Below are positions 55,584 through 64,000 of a stretch of DNA of 64,000 nt, in pieces. Within the stretch, counting starts at the first letter, position 1, and each line of letters begins with the position of its first letter. Below the pieces are notes generated by a model. The model did no database searches and was not told where the DNA came from. It saw nothing but the letters and a program-made list of their open reading frames with translations. Position numbers and translations under genes: made by a program. The stretch is from Clostridia bacterium (lineage in GTDB: Bacteria > Bacillota > Clostridia > UBA1381 > UBA9506). The stretch spans positions 62,001 through 126,000 of the forward strand of contig JAFQBK010000012.1 in NCBI GenBank assembly GCA_017399695.1, given 5' to 3'.

Positions 55584-55646
55584 GGCAAAATTTTGGTCTT
55601 TTTGCAAAATTTAATCCTTTTATTTGCAAACAAAGTACGATATAAT
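55584..55646 (+). promoter_or_regulatory. yesN-like promoter with tandem boxes
   Basis: GGCAAAATTTTGGTCTT (55584-55600) and TGCAAAATTTAATCCTT (55603-55619) repeat at 19 nt; -10 TATAAT 55641-55646 follows 21 nt later. This implies autoregulation. Confidence 0.7.
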
Positions 55647-55700
55647 TTAAGATAGAGTTATTTTGCTGGTATTAGATTCTGCGGAAGGGCGGTTGGAGAT

Positions 55701-57224
55701 ATGATAAAACTGATTATCGTTGATGACGAAGAGCTCAGCTTAAACGCTATGGCTCGCTTTATTTCTCATATCCGGAACGATGTCACTGTGTCCGGCCTTT
55801 TTAATAATATGACGGATGCCATCCGCTTTTTAGAGGAAAACCCTGTCGACATTGTCATCACCGATATTAAGATGCCCGTCGGAAGCGGCATTGATTTGGC
55901 GAAGCATGTGCGTGAAACCGCTCCTGCGACAAGAATTATTTTTGTCTCTGCCTATCGCGATTTCGAGTATGCGCAACAGGCCATTGCTCTCGGCATAGAC
56001 CAATATCTTGTCAAGCCTGTCGATGTGAATGACCTTTCGCAAATGCTGGAAAAAATCATCGAAAGCATTAACAAAGACCGCCTGGAGTCCCTGCAAAGCC
56101 AAAAAGAAGCTGACCGCTACAACAACCTCTTGCTTTGGGCAAAAACAGACCTTTATGTTGACCTTTTATCCGGACTTTTGACCGATGAAGAGGAAATCAG
56201 TCAGCGTGCAGAACATATCAGCCTTACACCAGCGCAACAGGAAGCCTGCCACGCCGTCATCATGCTGCGTTGCGGCAATGAAATTCCGACAGCATACGGA
56301 AAAGGCGAATACTATCATTTAATCCTCAATCTGATGCGCGAATTTAAGTGTGTGGAGGATTTTGTTGTTCTGCTGAAAAAAGACCGCGACATTACTTTGG
56401 TGTTGCGTTTTTCTCCCGAACTGACAGAAGATTCTGCCAAACTTCGCTTAAAACACGAATACGAAAAACTGCGCTCCTTCAGCGAAGCCAATCTTTCCGT
56501 TTCATTAGAGATGGAGCTCGCTTATTTTTGTAACTCACTTTCGGAATTAAAGAAATACAAGGAAACCATTAACAATTCGCAGTTGTTGCAAATGAAGTAC
56601 CGCGACTTAACCTCTGCCCTGTTTGCCGGAGAACCGTCAAAGGTCAAAGAAATTTTCGCCAGCATTGCCTTATATGCACAAACACTCAGCTTTACGCAGG
56701 CAAAAACTTTGATGAGCGAATTGTTTGCCAGTATTCGAAAAAGCTTCGAGCTTTCGGATATGAACGCCGATATTGTTTTCGATATTCAAGCCACCCTTCA
56801 TTCCAGTGACATCACAAGCCTTTCTGACAAATGTGAGCAAATGCTGGAAAAAATCATCGAATTTCAGAGACTTTCCTCCATCGGTCTGGAAACGCTGACC
56901 ATTGAAAAAGCAAAAGAATATATTCACAATCATTACATGCGCGATGTCACCTTAGAAGATGTGGCAAACCATGTGAATTTGAGTAGTTTTTATTTCAGTA
57001 AATTCTTTAAGTCCGAAACCGGAAAAACGCTGACGGAATATATCACCTCTGTACGAATCAGCAAGGCGATTGAGATGTTTAAGGCAAGAAAATACAAGCT
57101 GTACGAAATCAGCGAAATGTGCGGCTACAAAAGCCGGAAATATTTTTCACACGCATTTAAGCAATACACCGGCTACACCCCCAGCGAATACCAGAGAATT
57201 ATGAGTAACAGCACGGAGGAGTAA
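55701..57224 (+). CDS. AraC-type response regulator (YesN-like)
   Basis: The 507-residue protein has a receiver domain (IIVDDEE, phospho-acceptor Asp55 in VITDIKMP, YLVKPVD), a long linker and two C-terminal AraC helix-turn-helices (FYFSKFFKSETGKTLTEYIT, SRKYFSHAFKQYTGYTPSEY). It should activate genes after phosphorylation by the kinase 3 bp downstream. Proposed targets are the four box-bearing promoters in the window. Confidence 0.93.
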   Translation: MIKLIIVDDEELSLNAMARFISHIRNDVTVSGLFNNMTDAIRFLEENPVDIVITDIKMPVGSGIDLAKHVRETAPATRIIFVSAYRDFEYAQQAIALGIDQYLVKPVDVNDLSQMLEKIIESINKDRLESLQSQKEADRYNNLLLWAKTDLYVDLLSGLLTDEEEISQRAEHISLTPAQQEACHAVIMLRCGNEIPTAYGKGEYYHLILNLMREFKCVEDFVVLLKKDRDITLVLRFSPELTEDSAKLRLKHEYEKLRSFSEANLSVSLEMELAYFCNSLSELKKYKETINNSQLLQMKYRDLTSALFAGEPSKVKEIFASIALYAQTLSFTQAKTLMSELFASIRKSFELSDMNADIVFDIQATLHSSDITSLSDKCEQMLEKIIEFQRLSSIGLETLTIEKAKEYIHNHYMRDVTLEDVANHVNLSSFYFSKFFKSETGKTLTEYITSVRISKAIEMFKARKYKLYEISEMCGYKSRKYFSHAFKQYTGYTPSEYQRIMSNSTEE

Positions 57225-57227
57225 AGG

Positions 57228-59000
57228 ATGCAGCAACTACGAAATTTTTTATCCTATATTCGTACATATCGTTTCAGCAGTATCTTTGTCAAAAGTCTCA
57301 TTGCTATTTTCTGCTCCATTGTTTTTCCGACTTTTATTCTGTACAGTGCGACCTATACCGTCAGTCGCAATAATACAAATGAATATGTTTCTTCCATCAG
57401 TTTAGAGCTTTGTAATACCACGAAAAATATCACAGATACGCTGATTGATGAAATGAATACTCTTGCCATTAATACCTCCATTAACGAGGAGGTTATTTCT
57501 CTTATGCTGTTTCCGGATGCGGACAAAGAACGCGATAACCGCCTGCGAAACTATCTAAAAAACTATCAATTCGTTTATGATTATTTGGATTCTGCCTATA
57601 TTTTCTGCGAGGATAACCAAAAGGTGATTTGCAGCGACTTAACCGTAACCAATTTATCCGAATTAAGTGACCGGGAATGGTACGAAATTTACGAGAGTAT
57701 GACCGATACCAAAGGGCTGACCAAATTCAGAAAATACAACAATCATTACCCTTATTTTCTGACCATTGTACAGCCGATTTACACTACGACATCTTTGCGT
57801 GCAGGAGCCGTTGTTTTAAATATTGATGTCAAAAAACTGTTTAAGTCCTTTAAGAACAAAAACTTTTCTCAGATGCAACAGTTGATGTTAATCAACGGCG
57901 ACGGACAAATCATATACAGCACCGATGATGATAAGATTTCTCTGCTTTTGACTGAGGACGAAAATGCCACTGCCGTCAGTCAGCTTGAAGACCAAAGTAC
58001 TTCCGTTATGACACTGGGCGGAGAAACTTTCGTCGTTTCTTCCTTACATTCCAGCGGATATGACTGGTCATATTACAGTGCCATTCCTACAAAGCAATAC
58101 CAGACGCAACTGTCCGGACTCATTACGACACTCCTTATTATGATTGTTGTTTCACTTTGTCTGAGCATTGTTATCAGTACCTACATATCCAAAAAAATAT
58201 TCAGCCCCATCGAAAGCATTATGACCATGCTTGATACCCCTGTTCCATGGCAGATTCCGGATGGGAAAAAGAAATTAAACGAAACCGACTACATTCTGCA
58301 AAAAATCTTCCAGACGAAGCAAGCAAACCAGCGTCTCATTGAGGAGCAGGAGAATCGTTTGGAAATCTTAAAGCGCGCGCAAACCTTAATGCTTCAATTA
58401 CAGATTAATCCGCATTTTTTAGGCAACACCTTAAATGCCATCAGCTGGATGGCGATTGATCTGACTATGAGCAACAATGAAGTTTCAAAAGCAATTACAA
58501 CGCTGGCTCATATGTATAAAATCAACAGTGATACCACGAACTACATGACCGATTTGGAAAGCGAAATTTTATACACCAAACAGTATATTGATTTAATGCA
58601 ACTCCGCTATCCAAACACCTTCGATGTAGTTTGGATTTATGAGGACTACATCAAAAATGCCAAACTCCCGCGCGTTCTTTTGCAACCGCTGGTTGAGAAT
58701 GCTGTTTATTACGGAATTGTTCCGAGCCAAAAACGAGGCACGATTACAGTGAAAGTGACCTGCGAAAAAGGAATTATCACTATCGTTGTAAGCGATACCG
58801 GTGTCGGTATGGACAAGGAAAAGATGGACCTTTTGAACCGGGCATTTTTAGATGAATATGTTTATTTTGACGGAAGCATCGGACTGAAAAATGTGAATCA
58901 GCGTTTACGCTTAATATATGGCGAAGAGTATGGTGTGCAACTGCGCGAGTCGAAAAACGGCGGCGTAGAGGCAATTTTACAATTCCCATATATTACCTGA
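57228..59000 (+). CDS. Sensor histidine kinase (YesM-like)
   Basis: The 590-residue protein has an N-terminal membrane helix (SLIAIFCSIVFPTFILYSA), a ~230-residue extracellular Cache-like sensor, a second helix (TTLLIMIVVSLCLSIVIST), then a HisKA_7TM-like/His_kinase region with LQINPHFLGNTLNAISW (phospho-His) and an HATPase with DTGVGMD. It presumably senses a glycan or binding protein outside. The gene lies 3 bp after yesN and 31 bp before the 914-aa glycosidase gene. Confidence 0.92.
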   Translation: MQQLRNFLSYIRTYRFSSIFVKSLIAIFCSIVFPTFILYSATYTVSRNNTNEYVSSISLELCNTTKNITDTLIDEMNTLAINTSINEEVISLMLFPDADKERDNRLRNYLKNYQFVYDYLDSAYIFCEDNQKVICSDLTVTNLSELSDREWYEIYESMTDTKGLTKFRKYNNHYPYFLTIVQPIYTTTSLRAGAVVLNIDVKKLFKSFKNKNFSQMQQLMLINGDGQIIYSTDDDKISLLLTEDENATAVSQLEDQSTSVMTLGGETFVVSSLHSSGYDWSYYSAIPTKQYQTQLSGLITTLLIMIVVSLCLSIVISTYISKKIFSPIESIMTMLDTPVPWQIPDGKKKLNETDYILQKIFQTKQANQRLIEEQENRLEILKRAQTLMLQLQINPHFLGNTLNAISWMAIDLTMSNNEVSKAITTLAHMYKINSDTTNYMTDLESEILYTKQYIDLMQLRYPNTFDVVWIYEDYIKNAKLPRVLLQPLVENAVYYGIVPSQKRGTITVKVTCEKGIITIVVSDTGVGMDKEKMDLLNRAFLDEYVYFDGSIGLKNVNQRLRLIYGEEYGVQLRESKNGGVEAILQFPYIT

Positions 59001-59031
59001 CAGACGACACAAGCGGAAAGGACGAATCCCC

Positions 59032-61776
59032 ATGAAAAGAACAATCAAAAAAGACCCGTTTTTTGAGGTGCAGCCCCCTCTCTCCTTTGTTGAGGACCTA
59101 AAAAAGCCGCTCCACCTCAAAAAACCCAAAAATTACGGAACACGCGAGTGCACCGCGCAGGAAATTGATGCGCGCGGACTTTTTATTGCCGAGTTTTTTC
59201 CGGATGACCCGGACGGGCTTTTGGAAACCATTTATGATGACTTTAAGCGGTTTACCGCATGCTTTGAAATTGCCGGCAATCGTTTCCCGGTTGTACTGAA
59301 AAAAGGAGAAACCGAATGCTTTGAGGCATATAAAATTGTTATTGCAAACGACGGAATCACCGTCACCGCCAATGATACGGAGGGTATCCGCCGCGGTCTC
59401 ATTTATTTAGAGGACGAATTAAAGCGAAAAGAGCACGCCTTTTTAGACCCCGGCGAAATCAGTCGGAAACCAAGCATCCACACCCGTATTACCCGATGCT
59501 TTTTCAGTCCGATTAACCGTCCGCCGAAAAACGGAGATGAACTGTCTGACGACATTGATTATTACCCGGAAGAATACTTAAACCGAATTATGCACGATGG
59601 CGCCAACGGCATCTGGATTTATACGCATTTTGCTGATATTATCCCCTCCTCTATCCTGACAGAAAACGGAAAAGGGTATGAAAAACGAATCCAAAAATTA
59701 AATCGTGTGATTGATAAATGTGCAAGGTACGGAATCGGAGTGTACATTTTTGCCATCGAACCGATTTCCCTCTCGCCGGACCAGTTAAAAAAACATCCTG
59801 ACATGGCCGGTCATATTTTCGAATATTTTGAAAACGGGCAATTTTGGCAGGATGCCACCGTTTGTCCCTATTCAGAGACGGCACAGCAATACTGTTATGA
59901 AGCAGGAAAAACGCTTTTGGAACTTGCGCCGAAACTGGCAGGCTATATTGACATTACTGCCGGCGAGCGCTACTCTTCCTGCGCAAATGGCCCATCCAGG
60001 CACCCTGTCGTTCATCCCATCGTGCGTCCCTGCCCCCGATGCGAAGGAAAGAAACGGGGCGTCGTGCTTGCGGATGTGGTTGAAGCACTCTGTGCAGGAT
60101 TCCGGGACGCAAACCCGGACTTTAAAGTTGTCAGCTGGACATACAGCCATGGTCACTGGGCCTTTGATGATATTCGCGATTATGTCAAAGGTGCACCGAA
60201 GGACGCCATGCTGATGCAGAACTTTGAGGATGACGGCTATGTTGAGCAGTTGGGTAAACTCCGTCATTGTCTGGACTACTGGCTCGCATATGTCGGACCG
60301 TCCGAAATGTTTGAAATTACGGCAAAACAGGCAGAAGAATCCGGAAAGCACCTCTTTGCAAAGATGCAGGTTTGCTGCTCACATGAGATTGCCAGCGTGC
60401 CTTATGTTCCCGTTCCCGGTATTCTGTTCCAAAAATATGCCGCAGCACACAAGCTCCATGTAGAGGGTATTGTGCAGTGCTGGTATTTTGGCAACTATCC
60501 TTCTTTGATGAGCAAAGCTGCTGGCGAGCTTGCATTTATGGACAGCTTTACGGATAAAGCAGCGTTTTTACGTTCACTGGCAGGTATTTACTGGGGAAAC
60601 AGCAAGGCAGATGTTGTTGCAGCCGCCTGGGAAGAATTTGAAACCTCTTACACGCAATATCCGATGAACATCATGTTCAGCTATTATGGCCCTATGCACG
60701 ACAGCGTTGTATGGAAGCTTGCCTTAAAACCGAAAAACTTTTCTCTGCCGAGAACCTGGCAAACATTTGACCCCGCCGACGGAGACCGAATCGGTGAGTG
60801 TATCTTAGATAACCATACCTTAGAAGAAACGCTGACGCTAACAGAAGGCATGTGTACCCATTGGAAAAAAGGCATCCAAATTCTTTCCGAGATTGCAGAT
60901 GAGGAAGAGGACAGCAAGGAGCAGTGGTCTGTGGCACAGGCAATCAATCTCCTGTTCCATTCCGGCTGTAATATTGTTGCTTTTTACCGCTTGCGTGAAC
61001 AGTTGGGACTCAGAATCGGTGACCCCTCCTCGATCTTAGATTCGATGCAGAAAATCGTCATCGAGGAAATGGAATACAGCAGGCGCATGATTGATTTATG
61101 GCAGCAGGATAAACGGCTTGGTTATCATTCCGAGGGCGAAGGCTATAAATTCTTCCCGGAAAAACTCCAAGACCGTATCGAGTCGCTTCAAACCTTGCTT
61201 GCAACAGAATTTAAAGAGGTTCGCGAGCGTATCGAACAAAATCTTGCCCCCTTGGAATACTATGAAGGCATCGAAGACAACGATGAATTAAAACAATATG
61301 CTCTTCCCTTTGGAGCACTGACCGAATCCCCCTGGGAAAAGATTGATACTGCTTCGGGCAGCAAGTTCCGTATGGCATACGATGAGGATAAGCTGTATAT
61401 CGAGCTATTCAGCAATGCAAAAGAACCCTTTTCGCTCTCCCCGGAATTTCGTTTGTTATGGCCGAATGCGGATGTTATCATCGAGCCGGACGGCGTTTCC
61501 TATTTGACTATGGACGGAACCAGGAACTTCGGTCTGTTTGGTGAGCGTGGCGAAGCAGAACTGAAAAAATATCAGATTTCCGTTCTTTCCGATACAAACA
61601 CGCATATGATAATCCGCATCAACCGCGCAGATGTCGGGCTCCAAACTATGCGCCCGTTCAAGATGAAAATCTGTGCCGACAAGCGTTCCTGGTGCCAGGA
61701 AGAACGTCCCATCTATATGCTGGGAAAAAGTAAAACCAGCCCCGGCGATTTCGGATGGATTCTCCCGCAAAAATAA
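59032..61776 (+). CDS. Large multidomain glycosidase-like protein (hexosaminidase-like barrel)
   Basis: The 914-residue cytoplasmic protein has an N-terminal GH20b/GH67N-like domain (about 50-150; GIRRGLIYLEDELKRK), a TIM barrel from residue ~155 (TRCFFSPINRP, GANGIWIYTHFAD, ITAGERYSSC with RPCPRCEG, VVSWTYSHGHWAFD) and a C-terminal CBM9-like sandwich. A helical segment near 680-760 intervenes. The acid residues cannot be named by eye, and no signal peptide is present. It is co-transcribed with the YesNM genes. Confidence 0.6.
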   Translation: MKRTIKKDPFFEVQPPLSFVEDLKKPLHLKKPKNYGTRECTAQEIDARGLFIAEFFPDDPDGLLETIYDDFKRFTACFEIAGNRFPVVLKKGETECFEAYKIVIANDGITVTANDTEGIRRGLIYLEDELKRKEHAFLDPGEISRKPSIHTRITRCFFSPINRPPKNGDELSDDIDYYPEEYLNRIMHDGANGIWIYTHFADIIPSSILTENGKGYEKRIQKLNRVIDKCARYGIGVYIFAIEPISLSPDQLKKHPDMAGHIFEYFENGQFWQDATVCPYSETAQQYCYEAGKTLLELAPKLAGYIDITAGERYSSCANGPSRHPVVHPIVRPCPRCEGKKRGVVLADVVEALCAGFRDANPDFKVVSWTYSHGHWAFDDIRDYVKGAPKDAMLMQNFEDDGYVEQLGKLRHCLDYWLAYVGPSEMFEITAKQAEESGKHLFAKMQVCCSHEIASVPYVPVPGILFQKYAAAHKLHVEGIVQCWYFGNYPSLMSKAAGELAFMDSFTDKAAFLRSLAGIYWGNSKADVVAAAWEEFETSYTQYPMNIMFSYYGPMHDSVVWKLALKPKNFSLPRTWQTFDPADGDRIGECILDNHTLEETLTLTEGMCTHWKKGIQILSEIADEEEDSKEQWSVAQAINLLFHSGCNIVAFYRLREQLGLRIGDPSSILDSMQKIVIEEMEYSRRMIDLWQQDKRLGYHSEGEGYKFFPEKLQDRIESLQTLLATEFKEVRERIEQNLAPLEYYEGIEDNDELKQYALPFGALTESPWEKIDTASGSKFRMAYDEDKLYIELFSNAKEPFSLSPEFRLLWPNADVIIEPDGVSYLTMDGTRNFGLFGERGEAELKKYQISVLSDTNTHMIIRINRADVGLQTMRPFKMKICADKRSWCQEERPIYMLGKSKTSPGDFGWILPQK

Positions 61777-61787
61777 TGCATAATAAA

Positions 61788-61818
61788 AAGAGCTGTTGAT
61801 CAAAAACAGCTCTTTTTT
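61788..61818 (+). terminator. Terminator after the 914-aa gene
   Basis: Ten-bp arms AAGAGCTGTT/AACAGCTCTT with TTTT following. Confidence 0.88.
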
Positions 61819-61849
61819 CTCGTCTTATCGTGTATTAAAAATACCAAAT

Positions 61850-61875
61850 GTGTGAAACCTCTTGCGTTTCAACAC
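61850..61875. promoter_or_regulatory. Possible autoregulatory operator of the XRE/S24 gene
   Basis: GTGTGAAAC (61850-61858) and GTTTCAACAC (61866-61875) form an imperfect palindrome overlapping the -35 box. Confidence 0.4.
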
Positions 61876-61890
61876 GCTTTGTGTTATGAT
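61862..61890 (+). promoter_or_regulatory. Promoter of the XRE/S24 gene
   Basis: TTGCGT (61862-61867), 17-bp spacer, TATGAT (61885-61890). Confidence 0.65.
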
Positions 61891-61911
61891 AAACAAAAAG
61901 GGGGGTATGCC

Positions 61912-62517
61912 ATGTTAGGTGATAAAATCAGAGAACTGCGCGGCTCGATGACGCAAAAAGACCTCGCAAAAAAACTCGGAATTTCTACCAGTGCGGTTGG
62001 GATGTATGAGCAAAACCGTCGGGAACCTGACCTTAAAACCTTAAAGAAAATCGCAGGCTGTTTTGACGTAACGCTTGACCGTCTGATGGATTACCAAACG
62101 AATGAAACGGAGACCAAAGGCGCACCTGAAGAGATGCCGCTACTCCCCGTCGTCGGTCGCGTGTGTGCCGGAAACGGTATTTTAGCTGCCGAAAATATTA
62201 TTGACTATGAGCCCTGTGAAAAAAAATATGCAGATGCAGAGCATTTTTGGCTGAAAGTCAGTGGCGACAGTATGTCTCCTCGCATCGACGACGGCGATTT
62301 GCTCCTCATTCGCAAGCAGACCTCTGTAGACAGCGGTGATGTCGGCGTTTTTGTCGTCGACGGACAAGAGGGTGTGGTCAAAAAAGTGGTGTACGATGCT
62401 GACAGCATCGAGCTGATTTCCTTTAATCCGTATTATCCGCCAATGAAGTTTTCCGGCAAAGATGTTCTGCGCGTCCGTGTCTCTGGAAAAGTCATTGAAA
62501 GCAAGCGGAAATGGTAA
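61912..62517 (+). CDS. XRE-type repressor with S24 (LexA-like) peptidase domain
   Basis: I start at MLGDKIRELRGSMTQKDLAK (61912), with GGGGGG upstream. The 201-residue protein has an XRE helix-turn-helix (about 5-60; KKLGISTSAVGMYEQNRREP) and an S24 domain with SGDSMSPRIDDGD (nucleophile Ser) and GVVKKV (general base Lys). It resembles phage CI/SOS-type repressors with self-cleavage, but there is no phage nearby; it could govern stress genes. Confidence 0.85.
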   Translation: MLGDKIRELRGSMTQKDLAKKLGISTSAVGMYEQNRREPDLKTLKKIAGCFDVTLDRLMDYQTNETETKGAPEEMPLLPVVGRVCAGNGILAAENIIDYEPCEKKYADAEHFWLKVSGDSMSPRIDDGDLLLIRKQTSVDSGDVGVFVVDGQEGVVKKVVYDADSIELISFNPYYPPMKFSGKDVLRVRVSGKVIESKRKW

Positions 62518-62570
62518 AATGCGCATAAAAACATCTCTTTTGCAAATGATACAAGCAAGGAGATGATTGT

Positions 62571-62780
62571 ATGCCAGAAAAAAGAAAACACATTCCCTCG
62601 CCCTCGGATAATATGGAGGAGCTTGGCTTAAAAAGCTGCGCCTCGGCAACGGAATGTACGGGTTTAATCCGCACGCCTGCGGAAACCATAGACGGTGCGG
62701 AGGCTTACCGTGATATTTTTGATTACGGTCCTCAAGACCCTGAGGACAGAAAAATGACAGCCATCAAAGACAAAATCTGA
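62571..62780 (+). CDS. Small protein, 69 aa, unknown
   Basis: AAGGAG stands eight bases upstream of the ATG. The acidic protein has KSCASATECTGLIRTPAETI and a C-terminal FDYGPQDPED. No known domain; short proteins of this composition are common in Clostridia. It lies 53 bp after the XRE/S24 gene and 40 bp before the nitroreductase gene. Confidence 0.55.
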   Translation: MPEKRKHIPSPSDNMEELGLKSCASATECTGLIRTPAETIDGAEAYRDIFDYGPQDPEDRKMTAIKDKI

Positions 62781-62820
62781 ATGTGCGGCACTTTGCCGCC
62801 TACATAGAAAGGAAAGCGTT

Positions 62821-63393
62821 ATGGAATTTCAAACCCTTATTCGCACGCGGCGCACCATTCGTAAATTTGAGCAAAATCCGGTATCAAAAGAGCAACTGCA
62901 TCGCTACATAGATGCGGCACGCCTTGCCCCGTCAGCCGCAAATCTGCAGCCCTTAAAATATGTTTCCGTATCCAGTCCTGAGGTATGTGAAAAGCTCTTT
63001 TTCCTGACTCGTTGGGCGGGTTATTTAGAGGACTACACTCCGAAAGACGGCGAGCGTCCCACGGCATATATCGCCGTTTGCGCAGACCTTAACATTCGCA
63101 AAAACGGATATGAGTTTGACGCCGGTGCAGCGGCAACGCATATCATTTTATCTGCCTTATCCGACGGCATCGGTGCCTGCTGGATGGGTGCGATTGATTA
63201 CGAAAAAATCCCTAAACTTCTGGGACTTGATGAAAACTTAAAACTCCTTTATGTCATTGCGCTCGGCTATCCAAAGGAATCGCCCTCTGAGGTCGAGATG
63301 GAAGATGAAAACGTCAAATACTTCATCGGCGAGGACGGTACACTCAGGGTTCCCAAGCGCAGTTTGGACGAAGTAATTATAAAAAGTCTGTGA
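62821..63393 (+). CDS. Nitroreductase-family oxidoreductase
   Basis: The 190-residue flavoprotein starts with RRTIRKFEQNPVSKEQLHRY and contains SAANLQP (FMN contact) near 40 and GIGACWMGAIDYEKI near 118. The family reduces nitro compounds or flavins with NAD(P)H. GAAAGGAAAG precedes the ATG. Confidence 0.9.
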   Translation: MEFQTLIRTRRTIRKFEQNPVSKEQLHRYIDAARLAPSAANLQPLKYVSVSSPEVCEKLFFLTRWAGYLEDYTPKDGERPTAYIAVCADLNIRKNGYEFDAGAAATHIILSALSDGIGACWMGAIDYEKIPKLLGLDENLKLLYVIALGYPKESPSEVEMEDENVKYFIGEDGTLRVPKRSLDEVIIKSL

Positions 63394-63406
63394 CGGAGTG
63401 TGCGAT

Positions 63407-64000
63407 ATGAGTAAATATCAACGGATTTTTATAGACCTTGACGGAACTCTCACTGATTCGGGACCGGGTATCTTAAACTGTGTGCGCTATGCACTCTCAA
63501 AATTTGATATTACCGATGCGCCTGAGGAGGTGTTGCGCTGTTTCATCGGTCCTCCGCTGACCGATGCTTTTTCTGAGTATTTCGGTTTCTCCGAAGAAGA
63601 TGCCAAAACGGCAGTCCTGTACTACCGCGAGCGCTATACAGATATCGGACTGTTTGAAAATACCGTCTATGACGGCATCCCTGAAATGCTCTCCCGATTA
63701 AGAGAGGCAGGAAAAACGCTGATTTTAGCAACCGCAAAACCGGAGCCTTTCGCCAAGCGAATTTTAGAGCATTTTGGTTTGGATTCCTATTTTGATTTAA
63801 TGGTCGGTGCAACCTTTGACGGAACGAGACACAACAAAATTGATGTACTGCGTCACGCACTTTCCGGCGTAAAAGATGCAAGCATCAAAGAATCCGTGAT
63901 GGTTGGCGACCGCAGTCACGATTGCCTCGGTGCGGCACATTTCGGCATGGACTGCATCGGCGTTCTCTATGGCTATGGAAGCCGTGAGGAATTGACGGAA
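63407..64000 (+). CDS. HAD phosphatase (phosphoglycolate/PGP type), truncated by the window
   Basis: The open frame starts MSKYQRIFIDLDGTLTDSGP and runs 198 codons to the window edge without a stop. HAD motif I (DLDGTLTD), motif II (ILATAKPE) and motif III/IV (MVGDRSHDCLGA) are visible with a C1 helical cap, matching phosphoglycolate-phosphatase-like enzymes. The gene is cut by the window end. It lies 13 bp after the nitroreductase stop. Confidence 0.82.
   Translation, partial: MSKYQRIFIDLDGTLTDSGPGILNCVRYALSKFDITDAPEEVLRCFIGPPLTDAFSEYFGFSEEDAKTAVLYYRERYTDIGLFENTVYDGIPEMLSRLREAGKTLILATAKPEPFAKRILEHFGLDSYFDLMVGATFDGTRHNKIDVLRHALSGVKDASIKESVMVGDRSHDCLGAAHFGMDCIGVLYGYGSREELTE

Overview
The window looks like a chromosomal segment of a Gram-positive, moderately low-GC Clostridia-type bacterium (Firmicutes). 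The evidence is the AGGAGG ribosome sites, sigma-A promoters with 17-bp spacers, HPr kinase, S-layer-homology and copper-amine-oxidase-N surface domains, an LplB/LplC-type sugar ABC transporter and YesM/YesN-type two-component genes. Genus cannot be fixed from the sequence.

Layout. 1-3.5 kb (minus): end of a fumarase alpha/GtrA/GT2 run, a hemolysin-III protein and a lipoprotein. 3.7-4.8 kb: a frameshifted four-helix-bundle gene with AT-rich repeats, then a Val-Asp-Phe-Gly-Cys tRNA operon. 5-8.6 kb: hslO, a cold-shock gene and ruvC-ruvA-ruvB. 8.8-10 kb: argG with a strong promoter and an ArgR-type operator. 10.07-23.67 kb: a 13.6-kb integrated mobilizable element (tnpV, tnpW-like, large serine recombinase, relaxase, MobC-like, ParB-like, sigma-like regulator) with cargo that includes a Fic protein, a P-loop kinase-like protein, an EEP nuclease-like protein, a HAD protein and secreted proteins. 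The element has 17-bp inverted ends and sits in the loop of what was the argG terminator. 23.7-27 kb: TIM-barrel glycosidase-like gene plus ABC exporter. 27-30.8 kb: rpmG-secE-nusG-rplK-rplA-rplJ-rplL with candidate L1- and L10-type leaders. 30.9-36.6 kb: murB, PHP phosphoesterase, hprK, ACT protein, UPF0210 protein, an intact four-helix-bundle gene with a hairpin-repeat field, and a PAP2 phosphatase.

36.8-61.8 kb is a carbohydrate-responsive surface locus: four large exported proteins (SLH anchor, tandem CBM/Ig-like modules, beta-helix, copper-amine-oxidase-N stalks), a solute-binding protein, two permeases (no ATPase gene), two hexosaminidase-like TIM-barrel proteins, and a YesN/YesM pair. 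Four promoters in this locus share one architecture: two 17-bp boxes (best form AAGACCNNNATTTTGCC) at a 19-nt period, 21-22 nt upstream of a -10 hexamer. I infer that these are YesN operators, so that the sensor pair controls itself, both glycosidase-like genes, the transporter and the surface proteins. 61.9-64 kb: an XRE/S24 repressor-like gene, a small protein, a nitroreductase and a truncated HAD phosphatase at the window edge.
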